Shown here one piece after another: positions 15,281 through 22,285 of a stretch of 64,000 nt of DNA; the first letter of the stretch is position 1, and the number at the start of each line of letters is the position of its first letter. The notes below the pieces were generated by a model. It was not told the DNA's origin, did no database searches, and saw only the letters and a list, made by a program, of their open reading frames with translations. The position numbers and the translations under genes are program-made. Source of the stretch: Bacillota bacterium (GTDB lineage Bacteria; Bacillota; Desulfotomaculia; Desulfotomaculales; Desulfallaceae); NCBI GenBank assembly GCA_023439185.1, contig JAEXOR010000043.1:1-64000 (forward strand), read 5' to 3'.

Positions 15281-15523
15281 TCAATTTGAGATTACCGATC
15301 CACGCAATATTGGTGGACGGGGTATGTTAAAACGAATAACCGTTGCATCTTCGGAAATCCCCTGTATAAAGGCTTTGCCCTGTGCAACTGGACCTTCAAA
15401 AGCCACTTCGTCGCCCCGGGTAATCCTCATGTGCTTATCCCATGCGAAGGCAACATAATAACTGCTGCCGCGGTGCAGGTTCCTATGCAGTTGTTCAAGT
15501 TTCTCAATCCTGCGCCTAATCAT
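15281..15523 (-). CDS. Small protein with RIEKLEQ coiled-coil start, copy 3
   Basis: 80 residues: 'MIRRRIEKLEQLHRNL' followed by a beta-rich domain (SSYYVAFAWDKHMRITRG) of about 60 residues. The start resembles those of the two upstream genes (RIERLEK). I chose ATG 15523, which follows AGGTG and overlaps the preceding stop (15516). The long open frame to 15784 overlaps another better gene and is rejected. Confidence 0.6.
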   Translation of the reverse strand: MIRRRIEKLEQLHRNLHRGSSYYVAFAWDKHMRITRGDEVAFEGPVAQGKAFIQGISEDATVIRFNIPRPPILRGSVISN

Positions 15524-15806
15524 CTTCATCACCTGATTCATAATCATCAAGCGCCCTGAGTTGCTGCAATATCTCGGCTTTTTCTCCTTCAGAAAGGTCC
15601 ACCAGCCGGCCTGACGGCGCAGTGTCCCGTATCTTTTCTTTAAGCTCCGGCGGGAGCGTTTCACCAACTCGTAAGCACTTACATGCCAGTTCCAATTCCT
15701 CGTTGGTCCAGTCGCCCCAGGTGTATCTATAATGCTGTGCGGCTTCCTGACTGATTGGTGAAATGCTTTTTTCAAGCCGCTCAATCCTGTTTCTAAGATT
15801 CGCCAC
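15516..15806 (-). CDS. Small protein with RIERLEK coiled-coil start, copy 2
   Basis: 96 acidic residues beginning 'MANLRNRIERLEKSI', then a helical domain with 'WGDWTNEELELACKCL'. Only the N-terminal 15 residues are shared with the two neighbours; the rest differs. It overlaps copy 3 by 8 bp. No known domain. Confidence 0.6.
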   Translation of the reverse strand: MANLRNRIERLEKSISPISQEAAQHYRYTWGDWTNEELELACKCLRVGETLPPELKEKIRDTAPSGRLVDLSEGEKAEILQQLRALDDYESGDEDD

Positions 15807-15821
15807 TATATCACCTCCCCG

Positions 15822-16052
15822 TTAATCTTCAAGTTCCCCCTCGCCGACGATTATGGTTTTGACGGTACCGATATTTTCATCTACCCACCGGCGGCATTCT
15901 TCATGGGTTCCCTCAAACCGCCTTTCACCGTCCACGATAACCTCCAGTATGCTGTCATTTCCCCAATCCCGTGGCGCTATGATGATTAAAGCATTATCCT
16001 TCCCGACCCCTAACGCTTTCTCCAACCGCTCAATCCGGTTCTTTAGCGCCAT
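15822..16052 (-). CDS. Small protein with RIERLEK coiled-coil start, copy 1
   Basis: 76 residues: 'MALKNRIERLEKALGV', then 'ALIIIAPRDWGND' and 'RFEGTHEECRRWVDENIG', a small alpha/beta domain. ATG 16052 follows GGGGGTGAGCCG. It comes just after the HTH (small-terminase-like) gene. Function unknown. Confidence 0.6.
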   Translation of the reverse strand: MALKNRIERLEKALGVGKDNALIIIAPRDWGNDSILEVIVDGERRFEGTHEECRRWVDENIGTVKTIIVGEGELED

Positions 16053-16056
16053 CGGC

Positions 16057-16437
16057 TCACCCCCTTTGCGCAGTCTTTTCCAACTGCTCCACCCGGGTCG
16101 CCAGGTCTTCAAGTTCAACCGCTTTCAGTGACATTTCCAGCACCACCCGGGCCGCAGTCACCCTGCTGCCGGCCGGTGCCTCAATGTCCGCCATGACGTC
16201 TTCCAGTGCGTCCACAGCCTTGGTTGTGATCCGCTGCAGCCTGGCAATCGCTTGACTCACGGCTTCTTTCTTGGCATTGGCATAGGCCACCTGGAAGCTC
16301 TCCATCTGCAACCACCGCCAAAGGGTTGTCTCACCAATACCGGCGCTTTTAGCCGCTTCGGAAATTGTCGGTTCCAGCAAAAGCGCGGCAATGGCAACCT
16401 CCTGTTTCCGGGTTAATTTTTCACCGTGTCCTTTCAC
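16057..16437 (-). CDS. phBC6A51-type HTH protein (small-terminase-like)
   Basis: 126 residues. 'LTRKQEVAIAALLLEPTISEAAKSAGIGETTLWRWLQ' (split, about residues 8-44) is the helix-turn-helix found in phBC6A51-type phage proteins and some small terminase subunits, followed by a long helical tail ending in VEQLEKTAQ. In standard phages a large terminase gene follows; here the next genes are small RIERLEK proteins and then a tail fibre. A packaging role would need a helper's large subunit, or the protein may be a regulator. Confidence 0.65.
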   Translation of the reverse strand: MKGHGEKLTRKQEVAIAALLLEPTISEAAKSAGIGETTLWRWLQMESFQVAYANAKKEAVSQAIARLQRITTKAVDALEDVMADIEAPAGSRVTAARVVLEMSLKAVELEDLATRVEQLEKTAQRG

Positions 16438-16463
16438 CTATCACCACCTGCCTTAATTTAGTC

Positions 16464-16652
16464 CTATTCCTGGTTATCAGGCCAGTAATGCGGGCAACCA
16501 ACTACAATCTCCACTAGGGCGCCGCTTTCATCAACTGACTCAATAGTTTCCATGCCCGGCGACCTTTGCAGCGGCCATTCGCACAAACACCACCATGTCG
16601 CCTTTAAGCATGTCCAACATAGACTTTCAACTTGCGCTCGGGTATCGCTCAC
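16464..16652 (-). CDS. Small CWTC/CPHY zinc-knuckle-like protein
   Basis: 62 residues with C-x2-C-x6-C-x-C (CWTCLKATWWCLC) near the N-terminus and a terminal 'CPHYWPDNQE'. The two halves resemble the small Cys-rich proteins found in Firmicute prophages. It overlaps the upstream gene's 3' end by 26 bp. Function unknown. Confidence 0.55.
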   Translation of the reverse strand: MSDTRAQVESLCWTCLKATWWCLCEWPLQRSPGMETIESVDESGALVEIVVGCPHYWPDNQE

Positions 16653-17040
16653 CGTCGATACCTCCCATGTGCGTTTCCAACTGAGAAAGCATGTCCCGCC
16701 ACATCAGCAGCGCTTTTATCGGGTGCAGGCTGGCATCTTTGGCCACATAATGCCAAGGCAGGTTAACCCTTGCGCCACGCCAAACACTGATTAGCAGCCT
16801 TCTTTTCTGATGGTCATTAATTGCATCTATCCACTGTCGGGCGCGTTTCAATTTTGTTTCGAGCTGCTCCAGTTTCGCAATGTCAATAGCCGTATAGGCC
16901 GTGCTGTCCGAATGTCCGCCGCCACTCACGCGGGAGCTCTTATAATCCAGGGCATGAAGCGGGCATTCCAGTTCCGCCCGGGCGCTTTCCAAAGCTTCAT
17001 ACCGCCAAGGGAATGAGCGCAACAGTTTTTCCGCCTGCAT
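16627..17040 (-). CDS. Phage-type helical protein, ArpU/RinA-like?
   Basis: 137 residues: 'AEKLLRSFPWRYEALESARAELE', then a Ser/Gly linker, a coiled helix (KLEQLETKLKRARQWID) and 'WRGARVNLPWHYVAKD'. The layout recalls late-transcription activators of the ArpU/RinA group, but I would not assign it. ATG 17040 follows GGAGGTGTGAT; the frame open to 17100 lacks a ribosome site. Confidence 0.55.
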   Translation of the reverse strand: MQAEKLLRSFPWRYEALESARAELECPLHALDYKSSRVSGGGHSDSTAYTAIDIAKLEQLETKLKRARQWIDAINDHQKRRLLISVWRGARVNLPWHYVAKDASLHPIKALLMWRDMLSQLETHMGGIDGERYPSAS

Positions 17041-17078
17041 ATCACACCTCCAGCAATTATTCAAGAAAGCGGATCTTT

Positions 17079-17375
17079 TTAAACTGTTACTGTCAAACAT
17101 TTAACATTGACAGGTTCTTTTTTGCTCTCTTTGCTACCTAACTTACAGTATGCTTTAGCTTCTGCAGTAAGCTTTTCCAGTTTTGAGCGAAGCATCATAT
17201 AATGCTCCCGGGAGTAATTCCCGCAGGCGTAGTCCAATTCTAAAGCCTGCAGAAGTTTTGTCAGCATAACAGACCTGCCGGCATGGTAATCCATATCGTA
17301 GGGCGCACCCGGTCCAGGGCGGTGCTTGTCCATAAGTTTATCTACTTCATAAGCCAGACTTGCGGCCATGCCCAC
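17079..17375 (-). CDS. Small hypothetical phage protein
   Basis: 98 residues, helical (SLAYEVDKLMDKHRPGPGAP). I chose GTG 17375, 9 bp after AAGGAG; ATG 17369 is an alternative. It overlaps the end of the 17347 gene by 29 bp. The C-terminus is Lys-rich (SKESKKEP). No domain recognised. Confidence 0.5.
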   Translation of the reverse strand: MGMAASLAYEVDKLMDKHRPGPGAPYDMDYHAGRSVMLTKLLQALELDYACGNYSREHYMMLRSKLEKLTAEAKAYCKLGSKESKKEPVNVKCLTVTV

Positions 17376-17559
17376 TATAACCAACTCCTTTAGCCGGTGT
17401 TTTCTCTGCCCGCTCTTGGGCAGCCTGCGCCCTCTTGAATCCCTTGCCGCGCCTGAGCGCCTCGGCCCATAGCCGCTTATCTTTGGCCAGCAGGGATTGA
17501 AGTTCACTGGGCGTGAATACCAGCAAGCAACCGGGCAACTTAATTTCAACATAGCGCAT
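17347..17559 (-). CDS. Small basic hypothetical protein
   Basis: 70 residues: a beta-like start (MRYVEIKLPGCLLVFTP), a helix (SELQSLLAKDKRLWAEALRR) and a basic tail (GFKRAQAAQERAEKTP). ATG 17559 lies inside the end of the 17546 gene. It could bind nucleic acid by charge; this is inference. Confidence 0.55.
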   Translation of the reverse strand: MRYVEIKLPGCLLVFTPSELQSLLAKDKRLWAEALRRGKGFKRAQAAQERAEKTPAKGVGYSGHGRKSGL

Positions 17560-17899
17560 TATTTTCACCCTCCGAATGCTTATTATAAGCATCAATCAGC
17601 ACACCAAACGCCCGTTCATATTCCGCTGCCACTTTTCGGCAGCTGGTTATATCTTGCCCCTGGTATGCCGCATTGAACCGTTGCTCCGCAGCTTTAACCG
17701 CTTGCCGTAGCTCCGACCTGTGCTCTGTGGCCCATGGCCAGGCATCCGGCGGGTATTTCGCTTTGACCCGCTCCACGGCAAACCGGAACAGGTCTGATGC
17801 AAGGTGAGCATTCCATTGCTGGCTTTTGACACTTTTGACAGTTTGCAGGTTATGTGTTTCAGGATTTTTTTCTTTAATCTTGGTTAACCAATTGCCCAT
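17546..17899 (-). CDS. Hypothetical helical protein
   Basis: 117 residues: a basic start (WLTKIKEKNPETHNLQ), then helices with 'ELRQAVKAAEQRFNAAYQG' and 'EYERAFGVLIDAYNKH'. It lies downstream of the iteron region and the primase gene. One iteron-like copy (17824-17840) falls within its 5' coding part. Function unknown; a replication accessory role would fit its place. Confidence 0.55.
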   Translation of the reverse strand: MGNWLTKIKEKNPETHNLQTVKSVKSQQWNAHLASDLFRFAVERVKAKYPPDAWPWATEHRSELRQAVKAAEQRFNAAYQGQDITSCRKVAAEYERAFGVLIDAYNKHSEGENNALC

Positions 17900-18003
17900 T
17901 ACTTTCTATCCCTCCTAAAAAAATTCTCTAAAAGTGCCAGGTAGGGAAGTGTCAAAAGTGTCATAACCGCCTATGCATTGACTTTTGACACTAATGACAC
18001 TTC
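17824..18003. repeat. Iteron-like TGTCAAAAGTGTC repeats, candidate replication origin
   Basis: Copies of TGTCAAAAGTGTC or its complement lie at 17824-17840 (inverted), 17947-17964 (direct) and 17979-18003 (inverted, with ACTAATGACACTT). Further copies are at 2205-2233 and 2359-2373. They sit just past the 3' end of the primase-helicase gene. Spaced repeats next to a replication gene suggest initiator-binding iterons; an operator function is an alternative. Confidence 0.55.
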
Positions 18004-20257
18004 ACACCTTATGCGTTTGAGAGAAAATTTTTTGGTTAATGCAATAAACCTGTTTCGGGCGGCCACCTGTTGAATCAATCTTTTCCTCTCTTAACCATCC
18101 GGCTTCTACAAGTTCTTGGACTGCTTCCTGCACCAGTTCTTTTGTATCCAGCAGGTGCCAGTGTTTTCGGTTATAAATATCCCTGATAGTGAATTCATCC
18201 TCAACTTTACCGGCCCTAATCTTTTCAGCCAGCTCCGCAGCAGCCCTTACGCCCTTTTCGCCCAACAACCTATATATCCGCCGCGCATGACTTTCCAGGT
18301 ATTCACACCATGCCGCCGCCATCTCCGCCGCTTCCTGAGACACCGGGCCAGAGCTTTCACCGCCGGCTACGTTAATTAGATGTAGAATAAGTGCGATGCT
18401 CGGCATCAGGGAACGATATTTCGCCATGTGCTCAACGACTATAGGGTTATCCTCTTGCCTAATCTTTATCTCCAGTTCGGTCAACCACTCATTAAATACG
18501 GCTTGTCCCTGCTCCGTAAAGCGGAAGAACGGCCTTTTTTCATGTTCTGTGGCGCCAGCAGTAACAAAATCCATATCAGCCAGAGTTCTAATAATCCCAA
18601 AGGCCCGATTCTTTGCTTCGGTATCCGGCCATTCGTCGATAAGCTCCCACCCTTGCGGTTCGTCAGGGTAGACAAGTAACTGAAAACGCTGGATCATCCC
18701 GTCATTGGCCAAATCCCCGGTTGATTGAATTAAGTAACTGGTCAGTTTGCCTGGCTGTATTCCACCAAGCAGGCTCAGGCATACATTTTGCGTATCGATC
18801 GTGCCCCTGGCCACCCGGTCTGCGGTAAAACTCCCGTAACCGTTCCATGCCTCCAGATAGAATGCTCTGTCCTGTTGTCTGTCCTCCCGATCCCAACTAC
18901 ACAACAGGCCGACCAGTTCATCCCGAAAAACCAATAGGCCCCGGGGATTTTCATTAAGTAATTCCCCTAGTTTTTCAATTGTGGTGTCGTTAGTTTTGAA
19001 CCGCCGGCGCGTAGGAGGTTCGGGTTCCTTCATGGATGCAATTTCAGCTTTAAGGACATCCATATTCCGACCGGGCTTCCCCTTGGCGGACTTGCCCATC
19101 TCCGCTTTAATTGCGTCTCGCTCCGCAGCGTGCGCCATTTTCTCTGCCTCATGCATCCCCATTGAATCCTCATACTCGGCTTTGGCTTCCAGTTCCAAAG
19201 CGGCAAGGGGCTTTAATATCTCCGCCAAGGCTGGAGTTTTTAACATCGACGGCCGTGCCACTATGCCGCCCCACAGGTTCGGTATAACCGTCCAATTATC
19301 TCTTTGTTTCGGCCTGATGGCACAACCAGCTCCAATTATCGCACCGGCAACCACCATAGCCCCTATAGACACAAAGTCTAAGGGACATTGCATCCGATGC
19401 GCTATGTCAGTCAGCCAGGGGCGGAACGGTTCCGGTATAATCTCTGGCGGAAGTACCTCAACCGGCCTTAGTTCGCTTTGTATTTCCTCCGGGTTAGGCC
19501 ATTCCTGCTCACCATAACCCGGTGATTCGGCCACCAGACGCAGCAGTTCTTCTTTTGTGCCGCCTGCGTTCAGCCAGTCGCTAACATCTCCCTTGGCCGG
19601 CACGGGAAGTTCCACCACCCGAACCTTGCAACCCCTATTAATTAGTTGGTCAGCAACCTTCGCAGCATGATCCCGTCCGGGGTCGTCGTTATCAGGGATG
19701 ATTGCCACGTCCGCACCTTGAGGGAAGTGCCGAGAATGCGCTTCCCGCCACTTACCAGCCCCGCCGTGGCTGGTGCTGGCAACTAGGCCCAGGGCGGCCA
19801 GCCTGTCAACGTCTTTCTCACCCTCGACCACGAAAACAGTTTCGCCGCGTTCCAGGGCGGCCAGTAGTTCTGGCAGTCGGTAGGGGAGCGGGTCAACACC
19901 TTTCATGTTCCAGATCCACCCGCCCAGGCCGTCGGACCTCCGCTGCCGGAAGTCCTTTGGGTACAACCGGACCACCTGATACACCAGGTTTCCGGCGGCG
20001 TCCTTGTAGTCATATGTGGCGACGATTTCCTTTTTCGCGCTATCTTCGGGAAACAGATTCTTCACCTCAATGCCCAGGGCGCCCGCGATTTCCTCAATGG
20101 AGCAACCGGCATGGCAGTGCAGTAGTATGCGTCCATCATCGCCCTGCCCAATGGACAGGCTCGCCTTTTCATCCTCATGCGCCGGACAGCGGGCGATATA
20201 GCCTTTTCCTGCTTGTCTTACACCCTGAAGTCGTGGTAAAATATCTGTAACATTCAA
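18002..20257 (-). CDS. Primase-helicase fusion (CHC2 / TOPRIM / DUF3987)
   Basis: About 751 residues. A CHC2-type zinc site (CPAHEDEKASL, then LLHCHAGC) lies at about 29-58. A TOPRIM domain follows with 'VFVVEGEKDVDRL' and 'DVAIIPDNDDPGRDHA' (about 145-230). A DUF3987 helicase-like C-terminus comes next (about 270-680), with 'IVARPSMLKTPAL' in place of a classic P-loop and 'GLLVFRDELVGLL'. A C-terminal winged-helix part ends in GGRPKQVYCIN. I chose TTG 20257 (GAGGTG upstream); TTG 20260/20272 also fit. This is the element's replication protein and argues for autonomous replication after excision. Confidence 0.8.
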   Translation of the reverse strand: MNVTDILPRLQGVRQAGKGYIARCPAHEDEKASLSIGQGDDGRILLHCHAGCSIEEIAGALGIEVKNLFPEDSAKKEIVATYDYKDAAGNLVYQVVRLYPKDFRQRRSDGLGGWIWNMKGVDPLPYRLPELLAALERGETVFVVEGEKDVDRLAALGLVASTSHGGAGKWREAHSRHFPQGADVAIIPDNDDPGRDHAAKVADQLINRGCKVRVVELPVPAKGDVSDWLNAGGTKEELLRLVAESPGYGEQEWPNPEEIQSELRPVEVLPPEIIPEPFRPWLTDIAHRMQCPLDFVSIGAMVVAGAIIGAGCAIRPKQRDNWTVIPNLWGGIVARPSMLKTPALAEILKPLAALELEAKAEYEDSMGMHEAEKMAHAAERDAIKAEMGKSAKGKPGRNMDVLKAEIASMKEPEPPTRRRFKTNDTTIEKLGELLNENPRGLLVFRDELVGLLCSWDREDRQQDRAFYLEAWNGYGSFTADRVARGTIDTQNVCLSLLGGIQPGKLTSYLIQSTGDLANDGMIQRFQLLVYPDEPQGWELIDEWPDTEAKNRAFGIIRTLADMDFVTAGATEHEKRPFFRFTEQGQAVFNEWLTELEIKIRQEDNPIVVEHMAKYRSLMPSIALILHLINVAGGESSGPVSQEAAEMAAAWCEYLESHARRIYRLLGEKGVRAAAELAEKIRAGKVEDEFTIRDIYNRKHWHLLDTKELVQEAVQELVEAGWLREEKIDSTGGRPKQVYCINQKIFSQTHKV

Positions 20258-20268
20258 CAAGAAACACC

Positions 20269-20724
20269 TCAATTTTTACCCGGCCCGCCAGCCGGGTTTT
20301 CATTTTGACGCACTTCAAACACATCCGGCAGCACGTCGAAGAAAAGCTTTAACCCCCGTCGGTGCAGTTTATAAAACCACGCTTCTGAGATATGCAAACC
20401 CTTAACGTATACCACCCTGTCCGGCCGCACCCTGTCATAATATTTCTTGCGAATGATCTCCTCCGCTATATATCCCCACTGAGGTTCCTGTTTCAAAAAT
20501 TCCAGCGTATCGCGGTATTGCTCAACCTTTCGCCGGTGCGCCTTTAAGTTGTCCTTCAAAAAAGCTAAGCTATCCCTGAAATATTGTTCTTTTTTATCAG
20601 GTAACGGGTTTTCCAGTTTGACTTTCAGATCCTTGGTAGCTATTTCCAAGCTGCTTATAGCCTGTTCTGTCTTCGGTATGGAATGCAACCAGGTTTTAAC
20701 ATTTTTTATATCCTGTTTAGTCAT
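20269..20724 (-). CDS. Phage-type sigma-like/late regulator-like helical protein
   Basis: 151 residues. Helical N-terminal two thirds, then 'IIRKKYYDRVRPDRVVYVKGLHISEAWFYKLHRR', an arrangement like the sigma-70 region-4 HTH of ArpU/DUF1492-type phage regulators (lines up at about 95-130). ATG 20724 follows GGGGGTGC. It overlaps the small upstream ORF and reaches the primase start. Regulatory role inferred. Confidence 0.55.
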   Translation of the reverse strand: MTKQDIKNVKTWLHSIPKTEQAISSLEIATKDLKVKLENPLPDKKEQYFRDSLAFLKDNLKAHRRKVEQYRDTLEFLKQEPQWGYIAEEIIRKKYYDRVRPDRVVYVKGLHISEAWFYKLHRRGLKLFFDVLPDVFEVRQNENPAGGPGKN

Positions 20725-20893
20725 TTTTGCACCCCCGCCTCTGGAATTCATCGTATAAATCCGCCAGGCGGTTGCCCATCTCAGGCGGTAAGCGGTGGAC
20801 GTTGACGAATCTTTTCACATCGCAGTAGTCTGTCCCGTCCGGAAAATCCGGCAGTCTGGTTGCCGTGCGGCAAAACGCACTGCGGCGGGACAC
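20717..20893 (-). CDS. Small Cys-containing hypothetical protein (GTG start)
   Basis: 58 residues from GTG 20893: 'SRRSAFCRTATRLPDFPDG', DYCDVKRFVNVHRLPPEMGN and a basic C-terminus. Its stop overlaps the ATG of the next gene by 8 bp (ATGACTAA), as in other coupled genes here. I support it on codon composition and overlap; no homologue recognised. Confidence 0.45.
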   Translation of the reverse strand: MSRRSAFCRTATRLPDFPDGTDYCDVKRFVNVHRLPPEMGNRLADLYDEFQRRGCKND

Positions 20894-20939
20894 GAACCGC
20901 TTGAAATAAGGATTTTATTCAACACCATTAGCCCCACCT

Positions 20940-21158
20940 CTACTTCAGTCTGCGGATTTTACCCCGCTCTGGTTCTACCGCCACACTGGCTTTCTCCTGT
21001 GCCTCCATCCATGCATCCAGGCTTGTTGTCCGAAATAGCAGTCGGTTTCCAGCATGGATGCAAGCCGGGCCCTTACCGGCCTTGATCATCTCCAGCAGTT
21101 TCCAGTAACTCAAGCCCAAGTATTGCGCCGCTTCCTTCGCTTTCACCGTTGCGCGCAT
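20940..21158 (-). CDS. HTH_17 excisionase-like DNA-binding protein
   Basis: 72 residues: 'VKAKEAAQYLGLSYWKLLEMIKAG' is the winged HTH of the excisionase family, followed by 'RLLFRTTSLDAWMEAQ'. It overlaps the upstream HTH gene (stop 21143) by 16 bp. Likely a directionality factor or early regulator. Confidence 0.75.
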   Translation of the reverse strand: MRATVKAKEAAQYLGLSYWKLLEMIKAGKGPACIHAGNRLLFRTTSLDAWMEAQEKASVAVEPERGKIRRLK

Positions 21159-21331
21159 TTTTGCTCCAGTCCTTTCGTGAAAAATTCTTCGAGTACTTGC
21201 GCGGGAACCAGGATTCGTTTCCCCGCCCTGACGTGCCCTAATTCGCCCGCTACTATCATCCGCCGCACTTTCTGCGGAGACAAACTGCTGATTCGCGAAA
21301 CCTCATTGACCGAGTAGGCCAGTTTATCCAT
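21143..21331 (-). CDS. HTH_17 excisionase-like DNA-binding protein
   Basis: 62 residues: 'LAYSVNEVSRISSLSPQKVRRMI' then 'ELGHVRAGKRILVPAQVLEEFF'. First gene of the minus-strand replication operon, divergent from the integrase operon. ATG 21331 follows GGGAGGG. It is the best candidate to bind the tandem 10-bp repeats at 21396-21415. Confidence 0.75.
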   Translation of the reverse strand: MDKLAYSVNEVSRISSLSPQKVRRMIVAGELGHVRAGKRILVPAQVLEEFFTKGLEQKCAQR

Positions 21332-21355
21332 GTCTCAACCCTCCCTTGCTCTGTG

Positions 21356-21415
21356 TTGACATTAGTGTATCTCTTGTGTTATTATTTTTCAAATTAACGT
21401 CTAGCAACGTCTAGC
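21356..21415. promoter_or_regulatory. Divergent promoters with tandem 10-bp operator repeats
   Basis: On the plus strand, TTGACA (21356-21361) and TTATTA (21379-21384) are 17 bp apart, facing the 21434-integrase operon. On the minus strand, TTGCTA and TAATAA (17 bp) face the HTH genes and share the same -10 bases. AACGTCTAGC is repeated exactly in tandem at 21396-21405 and 21406-21415, over the minus-strand -35. This is a lysogeny-switch-like layout. Confidence 0.6.
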
Positions 21416-21433
21416 AAGATAAGAAAGGAGATC

Positions 21434-22282
21434 TTGTTTTTGGGCTGGTTTGTGCATAGAGCCACTGATATAAAAAGCATATCTGCGCCCATTCCAACAC
21501 CGGAAGCCGTTAAATCAGGTCATGAAACGATATGGTTACAATGGGGACCAGGTAAGAAAAAACGGCTTACGGAAAAGGACATCAAAGATGCCATCCAATT
21601 TATAGAAAAGTTGAACGATAAGAATTCTGCTATGGATTTTTACTCTAAGTTCGGTCATTTGGTGAGTGCATATATTCCGAAATATTGCAAAATTTACCAC
21701 AAGGACGTTCATGCTATTCCGCTTGAAACAGTGTTAGTTGCTGCCGGAACACTGCGAACCATACAGAATGGCCTCAAAGGGCGTATGTTGCCAGACCGCG
21801 AATTGGTAAATAGCGTTAAACAAATGTCAGAACTATGGGGATACCTACCCGAAAAATACAAGCTACACGCGAAACCGTTGCAAGAAATATTATTAGTACC
21901 TAGGGACAATACTCTTATCCCAAAATTGCCGTATGACGTGCCGGCCTGGATACGCGATTATTGTTTACGTGCTCCCATTGACAAAGACGGTCAAATAAAC
22001 TGGAATTTGCTTCGTGTTAAGGTAAAATTTAAAACGGAGATTGTATGGCAGTTAGGGTTTGAGCCTGATATTGTTTTACCGAAACTTTTTTGGGCGTTGG
22101 TGGACTTTCTTTTTAAACAAGAGAAGGGAACCGCTCTTTGTGCCTGCGGATGTGGGCTACCAATCAGACCGGGATGTAAATATGCCGACCCAGAGCGTTG
22201 TCGTAAAAGAGTCAATTGGCATAGTAAAGGGGCTATACGTCGAAAAAAGAAAAAGCAAGAAGCTTTATCAAAGGAGGTTTAA
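21434..22282 (+). CDS. Zinc-finger protein upstream of integrase (CGNR-like C-terminus)
   Basis: 282 residues from TTG 21434 (AAAGGAG upstream). The C-terminal 45 residues read CACGCGLPIRPGCKYADPER, then CRKRVNWHSKG and a Lys/Arg tail. This resembles the CGNR/ABATE zinc finger (C-x-C, C, C-R-x-R), a DNA-binding module. The N-terminal 230 residues are helical with no known fold. It ends 3 bp before the integrase start, so it is co-transcribed with it. It may regulate integration. Confidence 0.6.
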   Translation: MFLGWFVHRATDIKSISAPIPTPEAVKSGHETIWLQWGPGKKKRLTEKDIKDAIQFIEKLNDKNSAMDFYSKFGHLVSAYIPKYCKIYHKDVHAIPLETVLVAAGTLRTIQNGLKGRMLPDRELVNSVKQMSELWGYLPEKYKLHAKPLQEILLVPRDNTLIPKLPYDVPAWIRDYCLRAPIDKDGQINWNLLRVKVKFKTEIVWQLGFEPDIVLPKLFWALVDFLFKQEKGTALCACGCGLPIRPGCKYADPERCRKRVNWHSKGAIRRKKKKQEALSKEV

Positions 22283-22285
22283 CTA

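Noticed and set aside
15524..15784. N-terminal extension of the 15281 gene
   Set aside because: It would overlap the better-supported 15516-15806 gene along its length and is Arg/Trp-rich shadow-like sequence.
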